From: Candidatus Kuenenia stuttgartensis
Lineage (GTDB): Bacteria; Planctomycetota; Phycisphaerae; Phycisphaerales; SM1A02
Direction: 5' to 3'
Length of the DNA: 64,000 bases
Assembly (NCBI GenBank): GCA_945902075.1
Contig: CAMDMA010000006.1
Coordinates: forward strand, 57,846-121,845
In this document: positions 17,168 through 25,223 of the stretch, in pieces
Layout: each line of letters starts with the position of its first letter
Numbering within the stretch: position 1 is the first letter of the stretch
Program-made: the position numbers and the translations under genes
The notes under the pieces: model-generated
Databases searched by the model: none
What the model saw: the letters and a program-made list of their open reading frames with translations, nothing else
What the model was told of the DNA's origin: nothing

Positions 17168-18718
17168 TTAACCCCACCCATCGAGCACCGCAGCAAGGTC
17201 GGCAGCGTTCACGATTCCGTCGGAATTGATGTCCGCAGCACCACTTGTCGCGCCCCACGCGCCGAGGACGAGGGAGAGATCCGCCGCATTCACGACGCCA
17301 TCACCGTTGACATCGGCAGGATCCGCGACTTCGCAGATATCAGCGATGCTGTTGCCGTTCGCGTCGACACACGTCGTTCCCGCCCCTTGCCAAGAAGCCC
17401 CTGCTGCCGCGGCCTGCGCTTGCGTCAACTGAAGGCAGAATCCATTTGGGAAACAGCCCGCTCCAACGGGAACGGGGCACAGCCCAGCAGTACACGACGT
17501 CCCATTTCCTTTGAACACACCGCTCTGCGCGGCGCAGGCCTCCGGACTCACCGGACCCACGCAAGTCCCGTCCGGCAGACAGCACGCGCCCTGAGGGAAG
17601 CAGACATAACCGGTGCAAGTTTGGCCGGTCGGCCCTGCAATGCCTCCAGCGGCAACGCAAGAGCTCGGAGGGAGTGTGACGCAGCCGCCCGTCGCGACAA
17701 AGCAGCATGGACAGAGGTCTGCAACGCACGTTTGCGAGGTGCATGTGGTGCCCTCGCCCCCAAAACTTCCGCTTTGGGTCGCGCACGCATCCGCGCTGAG
17801 CACCTGACATGTCCCGTTCGGGAGACAGCATGTCCCGGGCAGCGTGCAATTGACCGGCGTCCAAGTTGTGCGCATCACCCAATCTCCGGATGGCCGACAG
17901 CCCACCGGAAGTTGTGCAAACGTCTTCCAACCCGGGGGACATCCAAATGACCCACAGTTCAACAGATAGAGCCAGTTGGTACTCGGCGCAGCGAGACCAC
18001 CCACATCCGTGGTCGGAAACGCATTCGATCCTGAAGGAGGTGCGATCGCGCAGGGATTCTGCGTTTGGTTGTTGTGCTCATCGATGCGAAAGCCAACACT
18101 GAAGGTGTGCGAACCATCGTCTTGCACGATGATTTGCTCAGGGTCGCCTGGGTCGATCATAAACTGCACATTGGTGCCGTTTGTTCCCGGCTGCATGACG
18201 AGATGCGGCAGGTCGATGTCGTTTGAGGATGTCGCGAAAATGATCGATCCCGACGCAGGCGTTCCTTCCCACACGATGACCGACCACTTTGTTGTGGTGG
18301 TGACTGTGGTCGCGCTGGTTGCAAAGATCATCTCGCAGAGATCGATACGAAGTGGAAAGTCTGCAGGCGAAACGGTGTAGGAGGAGGCTGCGATCTCACC
18401 CTGCGCGAACCCAGCCTGCACGACGTACTGACCACCCTCAAAGCTTGCATTGGTATAGGTTGAAATTACCGGCGGACAAGCGCCTGCGACTCCGCCTTCC
18501 GGCCCAGCGTGCGCATCACCCTTCTTGTCCTGCCGCTGATCAACGCTTGGAACTGCGAGGAGCCAAGGAACGCTCTTCGTTCCGATGGGTTCCTCCACGT
18601 TTCGGCCGACCAAGTTTGCCGTGCCTCCGGCACTTGCGACGGTCGCGGTGGAAACTGCGAATAGAAGAAAGGAGGCTTTGAGAGCCCGGCGAACGAAAGA
18701 GCGGTCAGGCTTCGGCAT
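17168..18718 (-). CDS. Secreted protein with four Cys-rich repeats and dockerin-like C-terminus
   Basis: A 516-residue exported protein. The signal peptide is residues 1-30 (KASFLLFAVSTATVASA). A beta-rich domain extends to about residue 290. Four tandem Cys-rich units follow at about 295-462, each opening with a form of GxCCLPNGTC or GCFPNGFC and closing with a form of GTTCTSQTC. Two dockerin-like repeats end the protein (DVNGDGVVNAADLS at about 469-482 and DINSDGIVNAADLA). The start at 18718 is preferred because GGAG precedes it. The function is unknown; a surface or S-layer-associated role is inferred only from architecture. Confidence 0.87.
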   Translation of the reverse strand: MPKPDRSFVRRALKASFLLFAVSTATVASAGGTANLVGRNVEEPIGTKSVPWLLAVPSVDQRQDKKGDAHAGPEGGVAGACPPVISTYTNASFEGGQYVVQAGFAQGEIAASSYTVSPADFPLRIDLCEMIFATSATTVTTTTKWSVIVWEGTPASGSIIFATSSNDIDLPHLVMQPGTNGTNVQFMIDPGDPEQIIVQDDGSHTFSVGFRIDEHNNQTQNPCAIAPPSGSNAFPTTDVGGLAAPSTNWLYLLNCGSFGCPPGWKTFAQLPVGCRPSGDWVMRTTWTPVNCTLPGTCCLPNGTCQVLSADACATQSGSFGGEGTTCTSQTCVADLCPCCFVATGGCVTLPPSSCVAAGGIAGPTGQTCTGYVCFPQGACCLPDGTCVGPVSPEACAAQSGVFKGNGTSCTAGLCPVPVGAGCFPNGFCLQLTQAQAAAAGASWQGAGTTCVDANGNSIADICEVADPADVNGDGVVNAADLSLVLGAWGATSGAADINSDGIVNAADLAAVLDGWG

Positions 18719-18760
18719 CGGCGTCTCCAGAATGAGCGGTACTGGCATCGGAGGTCAGAT

Positions 18761-18787
18761 GACCGCACCGGCGTACGCCGTGCGGTC
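18761..18787. other. Near-perfect palindrome upstream of secreted-protein gene
   Basis: GACCGCAC pairs with GTGCGGTC, and the inner GGCG pairs with CGCC with one bulged base and a tiny loop. It lies 43 bases before the secreted-protein start and after the coaC stop on the same strand. It could be an operator or a factor-independent attenuator; no T tract follows. Confidence 0.45.
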
Positions 18788-18888
18788 CCCGTCCCAACGA
18801 AAGGTAACACCGGGCCCGCGGGCGCAAAGAATAACCGCCCACTTTGTACGGTTTCGACAGACGGATTTGTGGGTCGGCCTTCGACTGG

Positions 18889-19473
18889 TCAGGTGGCCAA
18901 TGCCGCAAGCAGTGCGTCGACGAGGACGTCGGGCTCGGGAAGTCTCCCCGGACCGACCGTGCGACACGCTTGCCAGCCCGACGCGGGATCAAGCAATTCA
19001 AAGCCATCCGCGCGCAACGAAGCGACATTGCGAACTGTGACTGGTTGGCGCCACATCACTTCATTCATGCTCGGAGACAGCAGCACTTTCGTCCGGCTTC
19101 TGTCGATTGAGGCTGCAAGGAGTGACACCATGCAATCAGCACGACCTGTGGCGATCTTGGCCAGCATGTCCATGGTGCACGGCGCAATGAGAAACGCGTC
19201 GAGCGCAGACGCGGCGCGAATGTGCTGTGGGTCGCTTGGCTGCGCCGACTCCCATGGACTTGCAAGAACCGGTCGACCCGAGAGCGATTGAAACACGAGT
19301 GGCGTCACGAATCTCGCAGCGTCAGGAGTCATCGCAACTGTGACTTCAGCGCCTGCTTGGGCGAGCGTGCTCACAACCGTACAGATTTTGTACGAGGCGA
19401 TTCCTGCACAGACACCAACAGCAATTCTGCGTCCCTTGAGCGGGAGGAGATTGTCAGGGTGACCGTAGTACAT
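18889..19473 (-). CDS. coaC: Phosphopantothenoylcysteine decarboxylase (CoaC-type flavoprotein)
   Basis: A 194-residue HFCD-family flavoprotein. The N-terminus has the FMN-binding pattern GRRIAVGVCAGIASYK. A mid-region motif (LIAPCTMDMLAKIATGRADCMVS) and the substrate clamp PSMNEVMW are diagnostic for the decarboxylase step of coenzyme A biosynthesis, 4'-phospho-N-pantothenoylcysteine to 4'-phosphopantetheine. Most bacteria fuse this domain to CoaB; here the protein ends after the flavodoxin-like domain. rpoZ lies just upstream on the same strand, the common rpoZ-coaBC neighbourhood. An alternative flavin decarboxylase cannot be excluded. Confidence 0.83.
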   Translation of the reverse strand: MYYGHPDNLLPLKGRRIAVGVCAGIASYKICTVVSTLAQAGAEVTVAMTPDAARFVTPLVFQSLSGRPVLASPWESAQPSDPQHIRAASALDAFLIAPCTMDMLAKIATGRADCMVSLLAASIDRSRTKVLLSPSMNEVMWRQPVTVRNVASLRADGFELLDPASGWQACRTVGPGRLPEPDVLVDALLAALAT

Positions 19474-19618
19474 GCTTTCGCGTGGTTCCCGATGGCTCCG
19501 CGTGAACCCGCATGCTCACGCGTGTACATCACGCGGCGCATTGCTTTCAAGCATCAAGTTCAACAGTGTTCCACTGCCGATGCTCAACGAGATTCGGAAC
19601 CAAAACGATCGACGAAAT

Positions 19619-19858
19619 TCAGCGCTTCTTCGACGGAGTTCCGCGCATCTTCTCGATGTGCTCCGGATCGATTTCAAGCGTGATCTTGTCTTGCATGATC
19701 TCGTCGATCACGACCTCGAGGTCCGAACGGCCATTGCGATCAACGAGGGGACGAGCGCCCTCGATGATTTCGCCAAGGCGCCGCTGGATAAGCGCGGTCA
19801 GTTTAAATCGTCCGCCAAGCTTTTCGACAATGTGATCGCTCTTCAGTGCTTCAATCAT
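19619..19858 (-). CDS. rpoZ: RNA polymerase omega subunit
   Basis: A 79-residue protein. MIEALKSDHIVEKLGGRFKL aligns with the omega N-terminus, and LIQRRLGEIIEGARPLV carries the conserved RR/K(E)L core used to clamp beta-prime. The size is normal. A longer reading frame to 20281 overlaps the divergent channel gene and is not used. It lies 145 bases before coaC on the same strand. Confidence 0.88.
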   Translation of the reverse strand: MIEALKSDHIVEKLGGRFKLTALIQRRLGEIIEGARPLVDRNGRSDLEVVIDEIMQDKITLEIDPEHIEKMRGTPSKKR

Positions 19859-19955
19859 GGTTGGTCTCGACCCAAGCGGGGCTGTCCCTTGGGCGAAGGG
19901 GTTACTATAGCAACTCCCCGGGCGGGGGTCGTTGGCTTTCTCCCCTACCAAACCC

Positions 19956-21839
19956 GTGACCAAGCGCCGCTCCAAAGTTGATTCTCGTGCCGAATCCTCG
20001 GCCACGCCCACTCCAAAGGAGGGAGCGGTGCCGGCGCGACCACGTGCCGCGCGCATCATCGTCCGGCTCATGGCGCGGGTCGGTTTGCAGCGAGAACGGC
20101 GACTGCTTGTCTTTGCCGCCCTCACAGGCGTTTTGCTCGCCGTCATAGCCCTCGCATTTATCCGGCCCATCCACTGGCTCGAGCACGCTGCGGTGGGTTG
20201 GGTTGAGAACCATCCGACCCGCGCCGCGTTGGCAGTTGCGATTGTGCCCGTCTTTGGCGCGATTCTCTGCGGCGTGGTCAAGTCGGTCTTTCGAGTTCGG
20301 CTGCAGGGCCACGGGGTATCGAGCGTGCTCTATGCGATCCACCGTCGCCGCGCCCAGCTTCCTGCGGTCCTTGCCGCTAGGACTTGGCTCGGCTCAACCT
20401 GCACCATCGCTTCTGGCGGCTCCGCGGGTCCTGAAGGACCCATCGTCACCATCGGCGCGACCCTCGGCTCGGTGATCGCGCGCTTCCTCCGCGCGGATCC
20501 GCAATCAGCAACGACGCTCGTGGGGTGTGGCGCTGCAGCTGGTCTCGCTGCGGTATTCAACGCGCCGCTCACCGGTATCTTCTTTGTGCTTGAAGTGCTC
20601 CTGCGCGACTTCTCGCTGCGAACCTTCACCCCGATTGTGATCGCCTCGGTCTTTGCCGCGGCCACCGTGCAAACGCTCCTTGGAACGCAGGCGCCCCTCT
20701 TCGGCATTGGCGCGGAAGTCTTCAAGGGTTCGGGCGACGGCCTCTCAATCGCCATGACGCCCGCGTTTGCGATGCTTGGCGTCGTCTGTGGTATCGCGAG
20801 CGTCTTTTTCATTCGCACGTTGCAGGCATCGGAGATCGCCTTTGCACGACTCCCAATTCCAGCGTGGCTCACACCAGCGTGTGGTGCTGCGATCCTCGCG
20901 GTCCTTGGAATTCTGCACGTCGCATTCGGCGCAAGTTGGCTTGACTTCGGACAAGGACCGATTCCGCCCTTCTACGGGAACGGATATCCACTCGCGCAAG
21001 CAGTGTTAAAGCCAAGTTTTTACGCACGAGAAACCGCAGTTGTGGTTGCAGCGCTCCTCATCGGACTCGCAGTTGTGAAATGCGTCGCCACAAGTCTCAC
21101 CCTTGGTTCAGGCGGGATCGGCGGAATGTTCGCGCCGTCGCTCCTTGTCGGCGCACTCGTCGGCGGCGCATTTGGAAGCCTTGGAGAGTTCATTCCGTTT
21201 GTGCGCGATGTTGGTCCCGCACCACTCGCACTTGCGGGGATGGCCGGGGTCGTTGCAGGAAGCACGCATGCGCCACTCGCTGGCGCGATGCTCGTCTACG
21301 AACTTTCACGCGAACCTTCGGTGCTCCTACCGGTGATCCTCGTTGCCAGCATCTCGACGATCGTCGCCCGACTCTTCGAGCGCCACAGCCTGTACACCGC
21401 TGAACTCGCAGCGCTCGGAGTGCGGCTCGGGTCTGCGAGCGATATGTCTGCGCTTCGCCGACTCCGCGTCGGGGATGTCACACTCAAGCCACTCGTCACC
21501 GTCCGCGGTTCAGCTTGGGCGACCTCACTCGTCGAGCTCGCGTCAGGCGGCGAGGATTTCGTGGTGCTCGACGATGACGGGCGCCTTGAAGGCATTGTCG
21601 GTGCGCGCGACCTCCGGCTTGCTCTTGTGCATCGCGAGGCACTTCCCTTACTTCAAGTGCGCGACATCGCGCGCACTGGGATTCGTCCGATCGACCGCGA
21701 CATGCCGCTCGATCATGCACTCGACCTCCTTGAGCGCGGGCCACTTCCCGTTCGCGCCCCAGGAGGCGAATTGGTGGGTGTACTCACTCGTTCACGCATC
21801 ATGCGTACGTGGCGTCGACGCATGGAGCAAGAAAGGTGA
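19956..21839 (+). CDS. ClC-family chloride channel/antiporter with C-terminal CBS domains
   Basis: About 627 residues. An N-terminal basic tail precedes roughly ten to twelve membrane helices. ClC signatures are GGSAGPEGP, which retains the gating glutamate, GCGAAAGLAAVFNAPLTG, and GSGGIGGMFAPSL. After the membrane part two CBS modules occur (VGDVTLKPLVTVRGSA and VRDIARTGIRPIDRD). The family moves chloride, fluoride or exchanges chloride for protons; the glutamate favours the antiporter type. The start is uncertain (GTG 19956, TTG 19932). The stop overlaps the rnpA start as GTGA. Confidence 0.92.
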   Translation: MTKRRSKVDSRAESSATPTPKEGAVPARPRAARIIVRLMARVGLQRERRLLVFAALTGVLLAVIALAFIRPIHWLEHAAVGWVENHPTRAALAVAIVPVFGAILCGVVKSVFRVRLQGHGVSSVLYAIHRRRAQLPAVLAARTWLGSTCTIASGGSAGPEGPIVTIGATLGSVIARFLRADPQSATTLVGCGAAAGLAAVFNAPLTGIFFVLEVLLRDFSLRTFTPIVIASVFAAATVQTLLGTQAPLFGIGAEVFKGSGDGLSIAMTPAFAMLGVVCGIASVFFIRTLQASEIAFARLPIPAWLTPACGAAILAVLGILHVAFGASWLDFGQGPIPPFYGNGYPLAQAVLKPSFYARETAVVVAALLIGLAVVKCVATSLTLGSGGIGGMFAPSLLVGALVGGAFGSLGEFIPFVRDVGPAPLALAGMAGVVAGSTHAPLAGAMLVYELSREPSVLLPVILVASISTIVARLFERHSLYTAELAALGVRLGSASDMSALRRLRVGDVTLKPLVTVRGSAWATSLVELASGGEDFVVLDDDGRLEGIVGARDLRLALVHREALPLLQVRDIARTGIRPIDRDMPLDHALDLLERGPLPVRAPGGELVGVLTRSRIMRTWRRRMEQER

Positions 21840-22303
21840 GTGTCGGTCGCTTCACCTTTCGACGATCGCAACGACTCTCTGGAAACGGTGCGTTTAAGTC
21901 TGTGATCGACGCTCGAGCGCGCGTCGATCTTGGCGCGATCGCAGTCCACGCGATGCCCGGCGTTGGCCCGCGCACGCGCATCGGAATCTCCATCGGCCGC
22001 CGTGTCGGTAGCGCAGCTACGCGCAATCGCATCAAGCGTCTGCTACGCGAAGCATTTCGACTCTCGCAACACAAACTCCCCGCTGAATCTCCAGCGCCGT
22101 ACGACGTCGTCATCGTCGTCCGACCGCATGCGCCGCTTGCGCTTGAGACGTACAGCCGCCAGCTCAACGAGGCCTTCGCTACGCTGCACGCCCTATGGAC
22201 GAAGCGAAATCTCCGCAAGATTCATGCGGATGCGACGAAGCAAACCGAGCACCGACCCGACGTGGTTCCGTCAGACGCATCGGATTCACCGCGCGGATCA
22301 TGA
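21836..22303 (+). CDS. rnpA: Ribonuclease P protein component
   Basis: A 155-residue protein. The RNR core RIGISIGRRVGSAATRNRIKRLLREAFR and an N-terminal FTFRRSQRLSGNGAF match RnpA, which binds RNase P RNA to process tRNA 5' ends. The C-terminal tail is longer than usual (about 30 extra residues). The GTG at 21836 overlaps the channel stop and has GGAGCAAGAAAG before it. Unlike the usual order, no rpmH lies upstream. yidD follows with an ATGA overlap. Confidence 0.93.
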   Translation: MSVGRFTFRRSQRLSGNGAFKSVIDARARVDLGAIAVHAMPGVGPRTRIGISIGRRVGSAATRNRIKRLLREAFRLSQHKLPAESPAPYDVVIVVRPHAPLALETYSRQLNEAFATLHALWTKRNLRKIHADATKQTEHRPDVVPSDASDSPRGS

Positions 22304-22518
22304 TTCTTCTCGTCCGCGGATATCAGAAGGTGCTCGGACCAGTCCTCGGTGGCTACTGTCGATTTTCACCAAGCTGCTCGTTCTACTCTATCGAAGCGTT
22401 CGAGCTTCACGGTGCGCGTCGCGGTACAGCACTCACGCTGCGACGGCTTCTACGCTGTCATCCGTGGGGGCCCAGCGGACACGATCCAGTTCCATCAAAA
22501 AGTACTGGCAAGAAGTGA
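22300..22518 (+). CDS. yidD: Membrane protein insertion efficiency factor YidD
   Basis: A 72-residue protein that matches YidD throughout: GYQKVLGPVLGG, CRFSPSCSFYSIEAFELHG and LRRLLRCHPWGPSGHDPVP. These small proteins sit at the inner membrane and aid YidC-dependent insertion. The ATG at 22300 overlaps the rnpA stop and is chosen over an ATG at 22195 inside rnpA. No yidC follows; a convergent hydrolase gene lies 60 bases on. Confidence 0.93.
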   Translation: MILLVRGYQKVLGPVLGGYCRFSPSCSFYSIEAFELHGARRGTALTLRRLLRCHPWGPSGHDPVPSKSTGKK

Positions 22519-22579
22519 ATTCAAATAGTTGCATCAAAGCATGCTGCTCTGAAGCAGCGTCGCCCCACATCACCACGAC

Positions 22580-23236
22580 TCACTCTTCGCGCACTCGATT
22601 GACAAGGTGCCCAACGCCCGCGATACGCACTTCGATCGTGTCGCCGTCCTTCAGGTAGAGCGGCGGCGTCCGACCCGCGCCCACACCTGCGGGTGTTCCT
22701 GTGAGTACGACCGTGCCGGCGAGGAGCGTCATGCCGCGCGAGAGTTCGGCCACAAGGAAACGCACCGGAAACACCATGAGATTCGTACTCGCATATTGCA
22801 CGCGCGCACCATTCAGGATGGTTTCGATTTCGAGATCCTGCGGATCCGCGATCGCTCCAGCTGGAACGAGTTCGGTCATAGGACAAAACGTATCGAAACT
22901 CTTCCCTCGGCAAAACTGGCCCCCGCTGCCGGATTTCTGCCACCATCGCGCGCTGACATCGTTCGCGACGCGGTAACCCGCGATGACGGACATTGCTTCA
23001 CTCGCTGGCACATCGCGACAATCGCGCGCGATTTCGAAGGCGAGCTCACCTTCATAATCGACTTGCGGGCCGCCCTCGCGACAGATCGGCGGGATGACAA
23101 TGGCGTCACCGTTCCGACAGACCGACGCAGGATTTTTCATAAACACCATCGGCCGCTCGTCGGTCTTGGTGCCCATCTCGGCAGCGTGGTCGGCGTAGTT
23201 TCGTCCAATGGCGATGACAGCGGGAGGAATGCGCAT
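22580..23236 (-). CDS. Fumarylacetoacetate hydrolase (FAH) family protein
   Basis: A 218-residue member of the FAH fold (FahA C-terminal domain, YcgM, HpcE). IGRNYADHAAEMG near the N-terminus, the metal-binding YEGELAFEI, and VLTGTPAGVGAGRTPPLYLKDGDTIEVRI at the C-terminus are typical. The glutamates in YEGELAFEI ligate the divalent ion. The substrate is likely an acylpyruvate, oxaloacetate or another 2-oxo acid, but cannot be fixed. ATG 23236 is used. Confidence 0.9.
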   Translation of the reverse strand: MRIPPAVIAIGRNYADHAAEMGTKTDERPMVFMKNPASVCRNGDAIVIPPICREGGPQVDYEGELAFEIARDCRDVPASEAMSVIAGYRVANDVSARWWQKSGSGGQFCRGKSFDTFCPMTELVPAGAIADPQDLEIETILNGARVQYASTNLMVFPVRFLVAELSRGMTLLAGTVVLTGTPAGVGAGRTPPLYLKDGDTIEVRIAGVGHLVNRVREE

Positions 23237-23260
23237 CAGCACACTCTACCCGCCGCCGCG

Positions 23261-25222
23261 CTACTTGCGTTCCGCCTCAGATCGGTCGCCCGTTCCACCC
23301 TGCGTTTCGCGTGCTTTCGCTGCCTCGGTCTGCATCCGACGGACATCCTCGATCCCCGGTGGCTCTGGGAACGCCTCCGCGAAAGGCATCCCTGTTTTGG
23401 AGAGACGACCCATCGCGTACTCTTGTTCGAGCGCAGGTTTCACCGCGTCATAAATGAGCGCGCGAAGATCTTCGGGGGCCTTGCGATAAATCACCAGCCG
23501 GTCGAGGAGCGGTTGGGAGTTGTCGAGCATGATCTTGGCAAACACCGCGGGGATCGACTGTTCAAGCTCACCAAGAAGATCCTTCATACGCGCCTCGCCG
23601 AACTTATTCACAAAGTCGTTGTAGCGATTCTCCCGGAAAAACTTGGTGAGATCTCGGGCGTACTTCAAGTTGTCGTCGAGCACCTTCTCATTGTCGAGTA
23701 GCAAGCCTTCGCGGAATCCACGCTCAATTGCCGAGTAGACGTCACTGCGAACAACCTCCGGCTGCATTTCAAACTCACCGTAGAGTTGCTCACGTACGAA
23801 GTCCTCAAGCGGCTTCTGGTAAGCAAGGTTCTCGTTGAACGAGCCAGAGCCGTAAAGTTTGTCAAGCTTGTCGAGAATGCGCTGCGCACCAGCTGCGTCG
23901 CCGAGTCGATAGAGCTCGCGCACCGCCTGCTTCATGAAGTTCTCATGGAGATTGGTGAACGTATCAGCACCTGCGCCACGAACCTCGTAGTGCTTGTCGT
24001 AAAGCTTTTCAAAGTAGCGGTCGAGCACAAGAATCCAGCGAGGATCATTGAGGCGTGTGACATTGTCGCCGCTAAATGGGTCGTAGCTCACCAAACCCGA
24101 TCGCGAAAGTGCCTGCATCGCCTGAATCTCAAGGCGATCGTTGTTGATCGACTTGAAGACATCAGCATCGTTGTCGAGAATGCGATGCTCACCAAACTGC
24201 GATCCACGTCGCGCCCAATAGAGCGCATGCGCAGAGGGATGGCGCCAGTCGAGCGGCCCGGTGTCCCGGGTGAACTCGTACATCAACTGTGGATCCATGT
24301 TGTATGAATCAAACAACACACGCTTACGAAGAAACGCCACGAGTGCGCTTCCGATCTCCTTTTTGGCGGGGTCGGCAAACGTCGCATTGAAGACATCGAC
24401 GAGCGCTGAGGCATCGTCATTCATCACCTTCAGCCCAAGCGCACGCGCGTAGGGTGAAGACTGTTGCGCCGCCCACTCGCCGAGCAAGAACATGAAACGC
24501 TTGTCCACGCCAAACTGGTAACGCGGACCAAGCGGAGCAAGACGCTTTTCGAGATCTGCGACAAACTCGCGGCTTCCCGGCGTACGCGCGTAGAGCTCAT
24601 CGAGCGTGTTGGGAGCGTCCGCAATCTGCTTGATCCACGCAATGCGCTGATCCCAGTCGTACGGCGGAGAGCCAAGGAGATACTGCCACTCACGCGCGAA
24701 TTGGCGCTTGTAATAAAGATGCGCGTCGTCGGCGACGCCGTCGATCTTGTGCGAAAACCAGAACGCCAATTCCTTGCAGAGCACAAGATCGTTGGGGTTG
24801 TAGCGCACGCCCTTATCGCGGACGAGCGAAATTCCCGCATTGACCCACGACCAACGCTCCTCGAAGGTGTTGGTCATGACGGAAATGTTGTAGGCCATAT
24901 TGTGGCCGTGAAACGCCCAAACATCGGGGAAGCGTGGTTGGAGTTTGGTGATGAGGTCGGCATCGGCCATGACCTCGTACAGCAGCCCCTTCTCCTTCTG
25001 GAGCGTGACCTTGATCCAAAGGTAATCGACGATCAGACCGCGCAATGCACCGATGGCTGTGCCGACGGCAACGATGGGCGGCGCACCATCAACGGCGATG
25101 TCGGTGTAGCGCAACTCATCGCGATCAGCGATCGCAAGCATCTTTGGTTGCATGAAACCAGCGACGGCAATCGACCCGGCGAGCACGACGGCTGCACCCA
25201 ACTGAATCAAACGATCGCCCAT
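23261..25222 (-). CDS. Large membrane-anchored helical-repeat protein, ABC-exporter partner
   Basis: A 653-residue protein with one N-terminal membrane helix (LIQLGAAVVLAGSIAVAGFM, about 5-24); the rest is soluble and mostly helical. The region after the anchor contains YLWIKVTLQKEKGLLYEVM, then KLQPRFPDVWAFHGHNMAYN, a TPR-like arrangement. I do not recognise a named family; it resembles conserved planctomycete proteins near ABC-2 transporters. The ATG at 25222 has GGAGG upstream. It follows the permease stop by one base, so it is surely in the same transcript. Confidence 0.82.
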   Translation of the reverse strand: MGDRLIQLGAAVVLAGSIAVAGFMQPKMLAIADRDELRYTDIAVDGAPPIVAVGTAIGALRGLIVDYLWIKVTLQKEKGLLYEVMADADLITKLQPRFPDVWAFHGHNMAYNISVMTNTFEERWSWVNAGISLVRDKGVRYNPNDLVLCKELAFWFSHKIDGVADDAHLYYKRQFAREWQYLLGSPPYDWDQRIAWIKQIADAPNTLDELYARTPGSREFVADLEKRLAPLGPRYQFGVDKRFMFLLGEWAAQQSSPYARALGLKVMNDDASALVDVFNATFADPAKKEIGSALVAFLRKRVLFDSYNMDPQLMYEFTRDTGPLDWRHPSAHALYWARRGSQFGEHRILDNDADVFKSINNDRLEIQAMQALSRSGLVSYDPFSGDNVTRLNDPRWILVLDRYFEKLYDKHYEVRGAGADTFTNLHENFMKQAVRELYRLGDAAGAQRILDKLDKLYGSGSFNENLAYQKPLEDFVREQLYGEFEMQPEVVRSDVYSAIERGFREGLLLDNEKVLDDNLKYARDLTKFFRENRYNDFVNKFGEARMKDLLGELEQSIPAVFAKIMLDNSQPLLDRLVIYRKAPEDLRALIYDAVKPALEQEYAMGRLSKTGMPFAEAFPEPPGIEDVRRMQTEAAKARETQGGTGDRSEAERK

Positions 25223-25223
25223 A

